64,000 nt of DNA from assembly GCF_000745835.1 (NCBI RefSeq), contig NZ_JQKB01000013.1, positions 62,001 to 126,000 on the forward strand. Direction: 5' to 3'. Shown piece after piece: positions 1-9,186 of the stretch. This stretch comes from Belnapia moabensis DSM 16746 (lineage in GTDB: Bacteria > Pseudomonadota > Alphaproteobacteria > Acetobacterales > Acetobacteraceae). The translations under genes were made by a program, and so were the position numbers. Under the pieces are notes generated by a model. It ran no database searches. It saw only the letters and a program-made list of their open reading frames with translations, and was not told where the DNA came from. How positions within the stretch are numbered: the first letter of the stretch is position 1; each line of letters starts with the position of its first letter.

Positions 1-618
1 CTGGTCGCTGTCTTGGGGTTCATGGCCTGGGTCGGGCCCGGCCAGGCACAGTCCAGCGACCCCTCCTTCCGTGTCGTCAACAATACGCCGAATGTGGTGA
101 ACGAGGTCTATGCCTCGCCGACCAATGAGAGGAGCTGGGGGCAGGACCGGCTGGGTGACCAGGTGATCGCGCCGGGCGCCAATTGGATCATCCGTCTGCC
201 GGCCGACGGCAATTGCACTTTCGACATCCGCATCGTCTACCAGGGCGGCACCGCGGAGGAGCGGCGCAACGTCAACACCTGCGCCATGACGGACTTGGTG
301 CTCGGCCAGCCCGCCGGGCCCGCGCCGCGTACCCAGCGCAACCAGCAGCAGGGTAGCACCCAGCAGGGCAATCCCTCCTTCAACCTCGTCAACCAGAGCG
401 GCCGGGTGATCGAGGAATTCTACGCCTCGCCCTCCTCCCAGCAGAACTGGGGCCCGGACCGGCTGGGCGACGACGTGGTGCAGCCGGGCGCGACCTTCGC
501 CGTCCGCCTGCCGCAGGGCGAATGCACCTATGACATCCGCATCGTCTTCGCCGGCGGCCAGGCGCAGGAGCGGCGCAACGTGAACGCCTGCTCGCTGACC
601 AACTACACCGTCCGGTAG
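1..618 (+). CDS. Secreted protein with two tandem copies of one domain (5' truncated)
   Basis: The reading frame is open from the first base of the window and starts inside what reads as a signal peptide (hydrophobic stretch ending GQAQ-S), so the true start lies upstream. After that come two homologous units of about 80 residues (about residues 20-100 and 123-203 of the visible part). Each has the pattern F-x-[LV]-V-N-x(5)-[VI]-x-E-x-Y-A-S-P, then W-G-x-D-R-L-G-D, then RLP, DIRIV and QERRNVN-C or EERRNVN-C. A Gln/Pro-rich linker joins them. Each unit carries two cysteines, which suits a disulphide in the periplasm. I do not recognise a characterised family or function. It is followed by a convergent dehydrogenase gene. 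Confidence 0.8.
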   Translation: MVAVLGFMAWVGPGQAQSSDPSFRVVNNTPNVVNEVYASPTNERSWGQDRLGDQVIAPGANWIIRLPADGNCTFDIRIVYQGGTAEERRNVNTCAMTDLVLGQPAGPAPRTQRNQQQGSTQQGNPSFNLVNQSGRVIEEFYASPSSQQNWGPDRLGDDVVQPGATFAVRLPQGECTYDIRIVFAGGQAQERRNVNACSLTNYTVR

Positions 619-642
619 CGCCTGCGCCAGGGGCGGTGCCGC

Positions 643-1719
643 TCAGGCATTCGCCCCCGCCAGCGCCGCGATCACCGCCTCCGTGACCTCGGCGGTCGTC
701 GCCTTGCCGCCGAGATCGGGCGTCATCACCGCCCCGCGTCCGGTGACCGCCTCCACCGCCGCCATCAGCCGCCCTGCCGCACGCGGCTCGCCGCAATGCT
801 CGAGCAGCATCGCCGCCGTCCAGAAGGCGCCGAGCGGGTTGGCGATGCCCTTGCCCGTGATGTCGAAGGCCGAGCCGTGGATCGGCTCGAACATCGAGGG
901 CCGCCGCCGCGAGGGGTCGATATTGCCCGTCGCCCCGATGCCGAGCGAGCCCGCCAGTGCCGAGGCCAGGTCGGAGAGGATGTCGGCATGCAGGTTGGTG
1001 GCGACGACGGTGTCGATCGTCCCCGGCTTCATCACCATCCGTGCCGTCATGGCATCGACCAGCATCTTGTCGACAGTGAGGTCCGGGTATTGCGCCGTCA
1101 CCTCGGCGCAGACCTCGTCCCACATCACCATGCCATGCCGCTGCGCATTGGACTTGGTAACGACGGTGAGCAGCCGGCGCGGCCGGCTCATGGCGATCTC
1201 ACAGGCCTGACGGCAGATGCGGGCCACGCCCTCGCGGGTGAAGACGGCGACATCCATGGCGACCTCGATCGGCAGGCCGCGATGTGCTCTCCCGCCGACG
1301 CCGGCATACTCGCCCTCGGAATTCTCCCGCACGATCACCCAATCGATTTGCCGTCCCAGCTCCTCCCGCAGCGGCCCCTGGATGCCGGGCAGCAGCCGTG
1401 TCGGCCGGACATTGGCGTACTGGTCGAAGCCCTGGCAGATGGCCAGCCGTAGCTCCCAGAGGGTGAGGTGGTCCGGGATATCCGGCGCTCCGACCGCACC
1501 GAAGAAGATCGCGTCGAAGCCTTCGAGCTGGCGAAGCCCGTCCTCCGGCATCATCCGCCCGCTCGCGCGGTACATCGCGCTGCCCCAGTCGAAGCCCTGG
1601 AACTCGCAGGCGAAGCCGCCATCGGCCCGGGCCGTCGCCTCCAGCACGCGGCAGCCGGCCTCGATCACCTCGGGGCCGATACCGTCGCCGCCGATGGCGG
1701 CGATCCTCAGTTGGCGCAT
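643..1719 (-). CDS. Tartrate/isopropylmalate-type NAD-dependent dehydrogenase
   Basis: A 358-residue beta-decarboxylating dehydrogenase of the isocitrate/isopropylmalate/tartrate family. The N-terminus has IGGDGIGPEV, followed by GAVGAPD, the substrate-binding arginine region, VRENSEGEYAG, and a C-terminal MFEPIHGSA-D-I-TGKGIANP. The ENSEGEYAG form and overall length resemble tartrate dehydrogenase/decarboxylase and D-malate dehydrogenase (TtuC/DmlA-like) more than LeuB. Family membership is firm; the exact 2-hydroxyacid substrate is inferred. The frame extends further upstream, but GGAGG lies about 9 bases before the ATG at 1719, which decides the start. It probably acts in cytoplasmic dicarboxylic acid catabolism. 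Confidence 0.9.
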   Translation of the reverse strand: MRQLRIAAIGGDGIGPEVIEAGCRVLEATARADGGFACEFQGFDWGSAMYRASGRMMPEDGLRQLEGFDAIFFGAVGAPDIPDHLTLWELRLAICQGFDQYANVRPTRLLPGIQGPLREELGRQIDWVIVRENSEGEYAGVGGRAHRGLPIEVAMDVAVFTREGVARICRQACEIAMSRPRRLLTVVTKSNAQRHGMVMWDEVCAEVTAQYPDLTVDKMLVDAMTARMVMKPGTIDTVVATNLHADILSDLASALAGSLGIGATGNIDPSRRRPSMFEPIHGSAFDITGKGIANPLGAFWTAAMLLEHCGEPRAAGRLMAAVEAVTGRGAVMTPDLGGKATTAEVTEAVIAALAGANA

Positions 1720-1799
1720 GGCGGGCCGTCCTCCAGTTCGTTGCCCGCCATCAAGCCCGGGGGCGCGGTGCCCATCAAGCCCCCGCGCCGGAGGTGGCA

Positions 1800-2600
1800 T
1801 CAAGCCAGGATGAAATCCGACTTCACCAGCTGGTGCACGCCGCTCAGGGTGAAGCTGGCGCTGGGTCCTTCCGGCGCCCCGATCCCGTTGAAGAATGGGA
1901 CATAGATTTCGACCACCGTCTGCCCGCCTTCGACTGCTGCCCGCACCTGCGTGTGGGTGGCATCGGTGAAGGCGCCGGAGCCGAGAAAATCCACCGCCGG
2001 CCTCGTCATGAAGGGTTCGAGAAAGGGCGTGAGATCCAGCTTGTCCTCGCCGCGGCGGAAGTCGGTCACCACGTCGCCGGTCGTGTCATAGACCGGCAGC
2101 TTGGCCTGGCTGTTGGTGCCGCCGAAGCGGAAGACGTCCTGACCGCTGCCGCCGGTCAGCGTGTCGGCACCGACGCCGCCCGTCAGTACGTCGTTGTCCC
2201 GTCCGCCCGAGAGCCGATCGTCGCCACCGCCCCCCATCAGCGTGTCGTGGCCATCGCCACCATAGAGTGTGTCTCTACCGTCGCTGTCCCGGGCCTGGGC
2301 GCTTCGCCAGGGGTCTTTTCCGGCGAGAGCGCCGTAGCCGAGGATCATGTCGTTGCCGCTGCCGCCCCAGACATGATCGTTGCCGTAACCCGCATAGACC
2401 GTGTCGTTCCCGGCGCCGCCGCCAATCCAGTTGGCGCGAATGACGGGACCCGGGAAGGGCTCCGGGAAGATCGGCGGACGGGGTCCGTTCAACCCATCGC
2501 CGTAGATTAGGTCGTTACCGCCCCGGCCATGGATATCATTGGCGCCGGCATCGCCGAGCAAAGTATCGGCCCCCGAGCCACCATAGATATGTACTGGCAT
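1800..2600 (-). CDS. RTX (hemolysin-type calcium-binding repeat) secreted protein
   Basis: A 266-residue protein with about eight glycine/aspartate nonapeptides of the GGxGxDxLx type (for example GGSGADTLL, GGSGNDMIL, GGDGHDTLM) through residues 5-165. A beta-rich C-terminal domain ends in ...SDFILA. RTX repeats bind calcium in a parallel beta-roll, and such proteins normally leave the cell by type I secretion using an uncleaved C-terminal signal. No signal peptide is visible, which agrees. No type I exporter genes are in this window. The ATG at 2600 is preferred over an upstream TTG because GGGGGAAG lies just before it. A paralogue with a matching tail sits at 10165-11094. Confidence 0.88.
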   Translation of the reverse strand: MPVHIYGGSGADTLLGDAGANDIHGRGGNDLIYGDGLNGPRPPIFPEPFPGPVIRANWIGGGAGNDTVYAGYGNDHVWGGSGNDMILGYGALAGKDPWRSAQARDSDGRDTLYGGDGHDTLMGGGGDDRLSGGRDNDVLTGGVGADTLTGGSGQDVFRFGGTNSQAKLPVYDTTGDVVTDFRRGEDKLDLTPFLEPFMTRPAVDFLGSGAFTDATHTQVRAAVEGGQTVVEIYVPFFNGIGAPEGPSASFTLSGVHQLVKSDFILA

Positions 2601-2784
2601 TGCTTCCCCCACCAAATGGCGACCATATCGAATACAATATTCATCCTACGGGTGAAGCGGTTCCGTCACATTGCACAAACCCGAGAGATAGATGTGGGCC
2701 GAGAAAACCTGCCCAAAGGTTATATCTCCTGGCGGGGTGGCCACAGCGATTGACCCCGGCCCCCTTCGGCACGACCTTCCCGCC

Positions 2785-4209
2785 ATGCCCGACGACCTCT
2801 CGCCCCCGCTGCTCGATCGTCTTTCCGCCGTGCTCGGCCCGCGCGGCATCCTGACCGAACCTGCCGATCTCGAGCCGCATCTCGCCGACTGGCGCCTGCT
2901 CTATCGCGGCCGGACCCCCTGCGTGCTGCGCCCCGCCGGCACTGCGGAACTGGCCGAGGCGGTCCGCCTCTGTGCCGCGGCCGGCATGCCGCTCGTGCCG
3001 CAGGGCGGCAACACCTCCATGGTCGGCGGCGCGACGCCGGATGAGGGCGGCCGGCAGATCGTCGTCTCCCTGGCGCGGATGAACCGCATCCGCGACCTCG
3101 ACCCGCTCGACATGACGATGACCGCCGAGGCCGGGCTGGTCCTCAAATCCGCGCAGGATGCCGCGGCCGAGGCCGGCTGCCTCTTCCCCCTCTCCCTTGG
3201 CGCCGAGGGAACGGCGACGATCGGCGGCGTGCTTTCGACCAATGCCGGCGGCAACACCACCGTCCGCTACGGCAATGCCCGCGAGTTGATGCTCGGCCTC
3301 GAGGTCGTGCTGCCGGACGGCCAGGTCTGGAACGGCCTCCGCCGCCTGCGGAAGGACAATACCGGCTACGCGCTCCGCCACCTCTTCGTCGGCGCGGAGG
3401 GGACGCTTGGCTTCATCACGGCCGCCGTCCTCCGCCTCTTCGCCCGGCCGAAGGAGAGCGAGGTCGCCCTCTGCGCGGTCCGCGACGAGGATGCGGCACT
3501 CGCCTTGTTCCGGCGCTTCCGCGACCGCGACGAGACGGCGGTGCGCGCCTTCGAATACATGTCCGGCACCGGCGTCGGCTTCTACGCCCGGTTGATCGAG
3601 GGCGGCAGCGTCCCGCTCTCGACCCCCGCCGACCACTATGTGCTGGTCGACCTCGCCTCCACCCGCCCCGATGCCGGCCTGCGCCCCCTGCTCGAGGCTG
3701 TGCTGGAGGAGGCGCTGGAAGCCGACGAGGTGCTCGACGCCGCCATCGCCGAAAGCGAGGCCCAGCGTGCCGCCATCTGGCGCATCCGCGAGGAGCACCC
3801 GGAGGCGCAGAAGCGCGAAGGCGCCTCGGTGAAGAACGACGTCTCCGTCCCGGTCTCGCGCGTGCCGGAGCTGATCCGCCGCGCCTCCGACGCCTGCCGC
3901 CGGCTGATCCCAGGGGTGCGCCCCGTGCCCTTCGGCCATCTGGGCGATGGCAACATCCACATGAATCTGCAGCAGCCGGAGGGAATGGACCCAGCCGCCT
4001 TCCTCGCCCGCAGCCATGACATCATGGACACGGTGAACGAGGTGGTCCGCGAGCTCGGTGGCAGCTTCAGCGCCGAGCACGGCATCGGCCGGCTCAAGAC
4101 CGACATGATGGAGGGCTGGCGCGGCGGGCCGGAACTGGCGGTGATGCAGCGGATCAAGGCCGCGATCGACCCGCAGGGGATCATGAACCCAGGGAAGGTG
4201 TTGCCCTGA
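2785..4209 (+). CDS. FAD-binding 2-hydroxyacid dehydrogenase (D-2-hydroxyglutarate/D-lactate type)
   Basis: A 474-residue VAO/GlcD-fold flavoprotein. The N-terminal FAD-binding half contains LRPAGTAELAEAV, PQGGNTSMVGGATP and a GAEGT-x-IGG-VLSTNAGG motif. The C-terminal cap half has HLGDGNIHMN and SAEHGIG, which supply the metal-site histidines and glutamate seen in D-2-hydroxyglutarate and D-lactate dehydrogenases. It oxidises a D-2-hydroxyacid to the 2-oxoacid and passes electrons to a carrier; the specific substrate cannot be read from sequence. The start at 2785 (MPDDLSPP) is chosen because the upstream frame has poor protein character. It is divergent from the RTX gene across about 180 bases of more AT-rich DNA. 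Confidence 0.9.
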   Translation: MPDDLSPPLLDRLSAVLGPRGILTEPADLEPHLADWRLLYRGRTPCVLRPAGTAELAEAVRLCAAAGMPLVPQGGNTSMVGGATPDEGGRQIVVSLARMNRIRDLDPLDMTMTAEAGLVLKSAQDAAAEAGCLFPLSLGAEGTATIGGVLSTNAGGNTTVRYGNARELMLGLEVVLPDGQVWNGLRRLRKDNTGYALRHLFVGAEGTLGFITAAVLRLFARPKESEVALCAVRDEDAALALFRRFRDRDETAVRAFEYMSGTGVGFYARLIEGGSVPLSTPADHYVLVDLASTRPDAGLRPLLEAVLEEALEADEVLDAAIAESEAQRAAIWRIREEHPEAQKREGASVKNDVSVPVSRVPELIRRASDACRRLIPGVRPVPFGHLGDGNIHMNLQQPEGMDPAAFLARSHDIMDTVNEVVRELGGSFSAEHGIGRLKTDMMEGWRGGPELAVMQRIKAAIDPQGIMNPGKVLP

Positions 4210-4305
4210 GGCAAGGCCGGGCCACCATCGATCCGGTGTCCACCCCGATCCTTTCCCCCGCTCCCGCCAGCGGCTAGGGTGCGCGCCCCCGACCCTTGAT
4301 CCGTG

Positions 4306-5481
4306 ATGAGCAGCCTCGATCGTTACATCTTCCGCCAGCTGGGCGTCGCGCTGCTCGCCGTGACCATCGGCCTGGCGGCGCTCGTGTGGCTGACCCAGTC
4401 GCTGCGCTTCATCGAGCTAGTGCTCGACCGCGGCCTGTCCTTCGGCGTCTTCGTCGAGCTGACTGGCCTGCTGCTGCCGAGCTTCTTCGCCATCATCCTG
4501 CCGATCACCACCTTCGTCGTCTCCCTTTTCATCTATGTCCGCCTCGCCTCGGACCGGGAGCTGGTGGTGATGCGCGCCGCCGGCCTCTCGCAATGGCAGC
4601 TGGCGCGGCCGGTGCTGGCCATAGCCGGCCTGGCGACGCTGGTCTGCTACGCGCTGAACCTCTGGGTGGTGCCCAGCAGCCAGGCCGCCTTCCGCGCCTG
4701 GCAGTTCGAAATCCGCAACGAGCTGGCTGCGATCCTGGTGCAGGAAGGCGTCTTCAGCTCTGTCGGCGACGATCTCACCGTCTATGCGCGCTACCGCGAC
4801 CCGGACGGCACGCTGCGCGGCATCTTGGTGCATGACGCCCGCGAGGCCGGCGCCCCCGTCACCATCCTGGCCGAATCGGGCCATATCTCCCCCGGCCCCA
4901 ACGGCCCGCGCGTCACCCTCGAGAACGGCCAGCGCCAGCAGGTGGAGAAGGTGGCGCCGCCCGCCGGCTCGCCCCCCGGCACGCCGCAGCAAATCCGCCT
5001 CTCCGTGCTCTCCTTCAGCGAGAACAGCGTCGACCTGGCCCGTGCCCGCAGCGGCGAGGCCGATAGCCGCTACCGCAACGCCCAGGAACGTACCCTCGAC
5101 GAGTTGCTCCACCCCGACCCGGCCGAGCACGTCCCGGAGCGCGACCTCAAGCGCTTCATCGCGGAGGCGCATCAGCGCTTGAGCAGCCCGCTGACGGCGA
5201 TGAGCTACGCCCTGGTCGCCCTGGCGACGGCGCTGACTGGGCAGTTCCGCCGTCATGGCGGCAGCCTCCGGCTGTTCACTGGCATAGCGGTGGTGGTGGC
5301 GCTGCTCGCCTTCGGCCTCACCGCCGGCAATCTCGCGGCGCGGACGCCGCGGCTCATCCCACTGATCTGGCTGAACACGCTGCTGCCCGGCCTGGTCTCC
5401 GCCTGGGTCCTCTCTGGCGCACCGGGCTGGCCGCAGGGCTGGTGGCTCAACCGCCGGCCGAGGGGCGCCGCCACGCCATGA
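4306..5481 (+). CDS. lptF: LPS export ABC transporter permease LptF
   Basis: A 391-residue permease of the YjgP/YjgQ family with the expected layout: transmembrane helices in about the first 125 residues, a large periplasmic domain (about 130-295), then three C-terminal helices. The first of two related proteins in a row, it starts MSSLDRYIFRQLG as LptF proteins do. LptF and LptG form the inner-membrane part of LptB2FG, which extracts LPS and feeds it to the LptC-A-D bridge. The stop overlaps the lptG start (ATGA). A GTG three bases upstream of the chosen ATG is an alternative start. Confidence 0.96.
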   Translation: MSSLDRYIFRQLGVALLAVTIGLAALVWLTQSLRFIELVLDRGLSFGVFVELTGLLLPSFFAIILPITTFVVSLFIYVRLASDRELVVMRAAGLSQWQLARPVLAIAGLATLVCYALNLWVVPSSQAAFRAWQFEIRNELAAILVQEGVFSSVGDDLTVYARYRDPDGTLRGILVHDAREAGAPVTILAESGHISPGPNGPRVTLENGQRQQVEKVAPPAGSPPGTPQQIRLSVLSFSENSVDLARARSGEADSRYRNAQERTLDELLHPDPAEHVPERDLKRFIAEAHQRLSSPLTAMSYALVALATALTGQFRRHGGSLRLFTGIAVVVALLAFGLTAGNLAARTPRLIPLIWLNTLLPGLVSAWVLSGAPGWPQGWWLNRRPRGAATP

Positions 5482-6599
5482 TGCTGGCGCTGACCCTCAC
5501 GCGCTACGTTGCCCGGCGCTTCTTCGGCGCGACGCTCGCCATGCTGACCGGGCTGACGCTGCTCGTCTCGCTGTTCGACTTCATCGAGCTGCTGCGCCGT
5601 GCCGCGACCCGCCCGGATGCCGGTTTCGCCCTGGTGGCGACCATCGCGGGGCTCCGCCTGCCTTTCGTCGCCCTGCAGATCCTTCCCTTCGCCATTCTGC
5701 TTGGGGGGCTGCTCGCCTTCTGGCGGCTGACCCGTTCCTCGGAGCTGGTGGTGGCGCGGGCGGCGGGCATCTCCGCCTGGGGCTTCCTTTCCGGCCCGGT
5801 CGCCGTGGCCCTGTTGTTCGGCGGGCTCGGCACGGCGGCGATCTCGCCGCTTTCCTCGGTGATGCTCGCCCGGGCGGAACGGATGGACTTTGCCTATCTC
5901 CGCTCCAGCGCCGGCATCACCGCCCTCGCCGGCGGCCGGCTTTGGCTGCGCCAGGCGGATCGTGGCATCGAGGAGCAGGGGGTCGCCATCCTCTCCGGTC
6001 GCCCCGTCTCCGACCGCGAGGCCGCGCGCGAGGGGTTCAGCATGACCGATGTCTCGCTCTGGCGCCTCTCGGCCGATGACCGGCCGCTGGCCCGGATCGA
6101 GTCGCCACGGGCCCGGCTGCTGGCCGGCCGCTGGGTGCTGGAGGATGCCGTCACCTTCAACGCCGACCGCAGCGCGGGACCGAAGCAGGAGCTCAGCTTC
6201 CCGACCGAGCTGACGCCCGAGCGCATCGAGAACAGCTTCGCCTCGCCGGATACGCTCTCCGTCTGGGCGCTGCCCGGCTTCATCGCAGTGCTGGAGGGGG
6301 CCGGCTTCTCCGCCGTGCGGCACCGGCTGCACTTTCAGAGCCTCCTCTCGCTGCCCCTGCTCGCCGCAGCCATGGCGCTGCTGGCGGCCAGCTTTTCCAT
6401 GCGCTCCTCCCGCCGCGGCGGAGTAGCGCAGATGATCGGGGCCGGCGTCGCGGCCGGCTTCATGCTCTTCGTGCTCGACAAGATCGCCAATGAGTTCGGT
6501 GAGGCCGGGACGCTCCCGGTCTCGATCGCCGCCTGGGCACCCACCATGGCCGGGCTGCTGCTCGCCCTCGCCCTGCTGCTGCATCTGGAGGATGGATGA
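5478..6599 (+). CDS. lptG: LPS export ABC transporter permease LptG
   Basis: A 373-residue partner permease of LptF with the same topology: N-terminal membrane helices including the family sequence F-x-E-L-L-R, a periplasmic jellyroll region (about 130-270) and C-terminal helices ending LLLHLEDG. The ATG at 5478 overlaps the lptF TGA by four bases, and an ATG follows immediately at 5481. The gene in turn overlaps lptD by four bases, so all three are translationally coupled. Function is known from the family: transfer of LPS out of the inner membrane with the LptB ATPase, which is not encoded here. Confidence 0.96.
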   Translation: MMLALTLTRYVARRFFGATLAMLTGLTLLVSLFDFIELLRRAATRPDAGFALVATIAGLRLPFVALQILPFAILLGGLLAFWRLTRSSELVVARAAGISAWGFLSGPVAVALLFGGLGTAAISPLSSVMLARAERMDFAYLRSSAGITALAGGRLWLRQADRGIEEQGVAILSGRPVSDREAAREGFSMTDVSLWRLSADDRPLARIESPRARLLAGRWVLEDAVTFNADRSAGPKQELSFPTELTPERIENSFASPDTLSVWALPGFIAVLEGAGFSAVRHRLHFQSLLSLPLLAAAMALLAASFSMRSSRRGGVAQMIGAGVAAGFMLFVLDKIANEFGEAGTLPVSIAAWAPTMAGLLLALALLLHLEDG

Positions 6600-8932
6600 G
6601 CCCTCGCCCCGCACGCCGTCGGCGCCTGCTCCTCGGCGGGGCGCTCGCGCTGCTGCCGGCCAGTCAGGCCCTGGCGCAGATGGAGCAGCCGAGCGTGACG
6701 CCGCTCGACGCATCCATCCGCCCCTCCCTGGTCGCGCCCGCGCCCGGCACGACCTCGGGAGCGAGTCAGGCCCCCGGCTCCAGCGCGTCCGCGATCCAGC
6801 CTTTCGGCAGCATCGCCGGCGGCGGGCAGCCGGTGGACCGCAACGCCCCGGTCACTTTCACCGCCGAGGAGGTGGAATATGACCGCGACAAGGGCCTCGT
6901 CATCGCCCGCGGGCGGGTCGAGGCCTGGCAGGGCGAGCGCCTGCTGCGCGCCGACGAGTTCACCTACGACCGCAATACCGGTGTCGCCACCGCCCGCGGG
7001 AACGTCCAGCTGCTGGAGCCGGACGGCCAGGTGCTCTTCGCCGATGAGGCGGAGCTGAAGGACCGCTTCCGCGACGGCGTGCTGGAGGGCGTCCGCGCCC
7101 TGCTCGCCGCCAATGGCCGCATGGCGGCGAACGGCGCCCGCCGCACCGGCGGCACGATCAACGAGCTGGCCCGCGTCGTCTATTCCTCCTGCGACCTCTG
7201 CGCCGACGACCCGACCGCGCCGCCGGTCTGGCAGGTCGAGGCCCGCCGCGCCACGCAGGACAAGGGCGAGCAGCGCATCAGCTACCGCGACGCGACCGTC
7301 CGCCTCGGCGGTGTCCCGGTGCTCTATACGCCTTACCTCTCCCACCCGGACCCGAGCGCCCCGCGTGCCTCCGGCTTCCTCTTCCCGACGCTCGGCTATA
7401 CCCGCTTCCTCGGCGCCTTCGCCGAGACGCCCTATTACTGGGCCATCGACGATACCTCTGACCTTACCGTCATCCCCATCCTCTCGACGCGGCAGTATCC
7501 CAATCTCGGCCTCGAATACCGCAAGCTGTTCAATTTCGGCGAGATCACCGGCAGCGCCTCGATCGGCGGGTTGAACGGCACCGATACCGGCGGCAAGCGG
7601 GAGCTGGCGGGCCACATCTTCCTCAAGGGCCGCTTCACCATTGACGAGAACTGGCGAGCCGGTGTCGACCTCAACCGCGCCAGCTCGGAGCAGTACCTCC
7701 GCACCTTCCGCTACGAGTACCGCCGGGTGCTGACCAGCCAGGCCTATGTCGAGGGCTTCTGGGGCACCGAAACCTATGCCCGCATCGATGCCCGCGCCTA
7801 TCAAGGCCTGCGCAGCATCGACGACACGCGGCAGATTCCCTATGTCCTGCCCAATGCCGTGGTCGAGCATGCGCCGCACGGCAAGTATCTCGGCGGCTTC
7901 CTCACCGTCGATGCCGGGCTGCTCGGCATCAGCCGCGACATCGGCAGCTCCACCCAGCGCCTGTCGAGCCGCGTTTCCTGGCAGCGGCCGGAGACGGACC
8001 GCTTCGGCGGCCTCTGGACGGTGAAGATCCAGGCCGATGGCCTCGGCTATCGCTCGCAGGGGCTGCAGGAGCCGCCGACCAACCTGCCTGAGGCCAATGG
8101 CGACCGCTTCAACGGTAATATCCGAGCCGCGCTCGACTGGCGCATGCCCTTCGTCCGCTATGCCGGCGCCTGGGGCAGCCAGACCATCGAGCCGCGCGTG
8201 CAACTCGTCACCGGCCCGCGGGCTGGACCGCAATACAGGGTGCCGAACGAGGACAGCATCGATTTCGAGTTCACCGATGCCAATCTCTTCGCCCTCAACC
8301 GCTTCACCGGCCGCGACCGGCAGGAGGGCGGCACCCGCGTCGATACCGCCATCCGCGCCGCCTGGGACTTCCCCAATGGCGGGCAGGTCGAAGGGATGAT
8401 CGGCCGCTCCTTCCGCCTCGATGACCAGATTTCCAGCCCCTATGTCGGCTCCGGCCTCGAGCGCCGCGCCTCCGACTACGTCGCCCGGCTGCGCATCGCG
8501 CCGACCACCTGGTTCGACACCATCGGCCGCATCCGCCTCGACGGCGAGAACATCACCGACCGGCGGCTGGTGGACACCGTTGCCAATCTCGGCCTCGGCC
8601 GGGTGACGCTCTCGGCCGGCTATCTCTACTCGCCGCCGCTGCCCTTCCTCATTCCCAGCCGCGCGCGCGAGGAGGTTGGCGCCGGCTTCACCGCCCGCAT
8701 CGGCCAGTACTGGCGCGTGACGGTGAACGGGAAATATGATCTCGGCCTCGGCCGCGCCGTGCTGGTCCAGGGCTCGGCTGGCTACGAGGACGAGTGCTTC
8801 ATCTTGGAGGGCCGCTTCATCAAGCGCTTCGCCGAGGATCCGACGAGCCAGAGCCTCTATGCCGCAAACACCGTCATCCTCTTCCGCCTCGGCCTCAAGA
8901 CGCTCGGCGAGTACTTCTTCCGCGCGATCTGA
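6596..8932 (+). CDS. lptD: LPS-assembly outer membrane protein LptD
   Basis: A 778-residue protein with a signal peptide ending ...ASQALA. A disordered Pro/Ser linker is followed by an N-terminal OstA/LptA-like domain (about 85-200, with VTFTAEEVEYDRDKG and GVATARGNV) and then a long beta-barrel region with alternating Trp/Tyr/Arg strands. It inserts LPS into the outer leaflet. The start overlaps the lptG stop (ATGA). In many alphaproteobacteria the next genes would be surA-pdxA-ksgA; here an unrelated solute receptor follows after 250 bases with no gene. Confidence 0.95.
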   Translation: MSPRPARRRRLLLGGALALLPASQALAQMEQPSVTPLDASIRPSLVAPAPGTTSGASQAPGSSASAIQPFGSIAGGGQPVDRNAPVTFTAEEVEYDRDKGLVIARGRVEAWQGERLLRADEFTYDRNTGVATARGNVQLLEPDGQVLFADEAELKDRFRDGVLEGVRALLAANGRMAANGARRTGGTINELARVVYSSCDLCADDPTAPPVWQVEARRATQDKGEQRISYRDATVRLGGVPVLYTPYLSHPDPSAPRASGFLFPTLGYTRFLGAFAETPYYWAIDDTSDLTVIPILSTRQYPNLGLEYRKLFNFGEITGSASIGGLNGTDTGGKRELAGHIFLKGRFTIDENWRAGVDLNRASSEQYLRTFRYEYRRVLTSQAYVEGFWGTETYARIDARAYQGLRSIDDTRQIPYVLPNAVVEHAPHGKYLGGFLTVDAGLLGISRDIGSSTQRLSSRVSWQRPETDRFGGLWTVKIQADGLGYRSQGLQEPPTNLPEANGDRFNGNIRAALDWRMPFVRYAGAWGSQTIEPRVQLVTGPRAGPQYRVPNEDSIDFEFTDANLFALNRFTGRDRQEGGTRVDTAIRAAWDFPNGGQVEGMIGRSFRLDDQISSPYVGSGLERRASDYVARLRIAPTTWFDTIGRIRLDGENITDRRLVDTVANLGLGRVTLSAGYLYSPPLPFLIPSRAREEVGAGFTARIGQYWRVTVNGKYDLGLGRAVLVQGSAGYEDECFILEGRFIKRFAEDPTSQSLYAANTVILFRLGLKTLGEYFFRAI

Positions 8933-9186
8933 CCTCACGCGGCGCGCCGCCTCTTCAGCAGCCCCCGGTGACGCCACCGAAACCGGGCCAGGTTCTCCTG
9001 GCCGGCAGGCTCCATCCAGGGTGGTGCGGAGACGCCACATCGGCGAAGTCTTTACAGGGGCTTTGCCTAAATCCGGTCGCGAGGGGAAATTGCAGCGTAA
9101 CCGCTGGCCGGCCGGTTGCGCGCTGGCGCCGCTGCCACGACCATGCCGGAAACCGGCCCTGAAAGGCCGCACCGGGAGAGATATCC

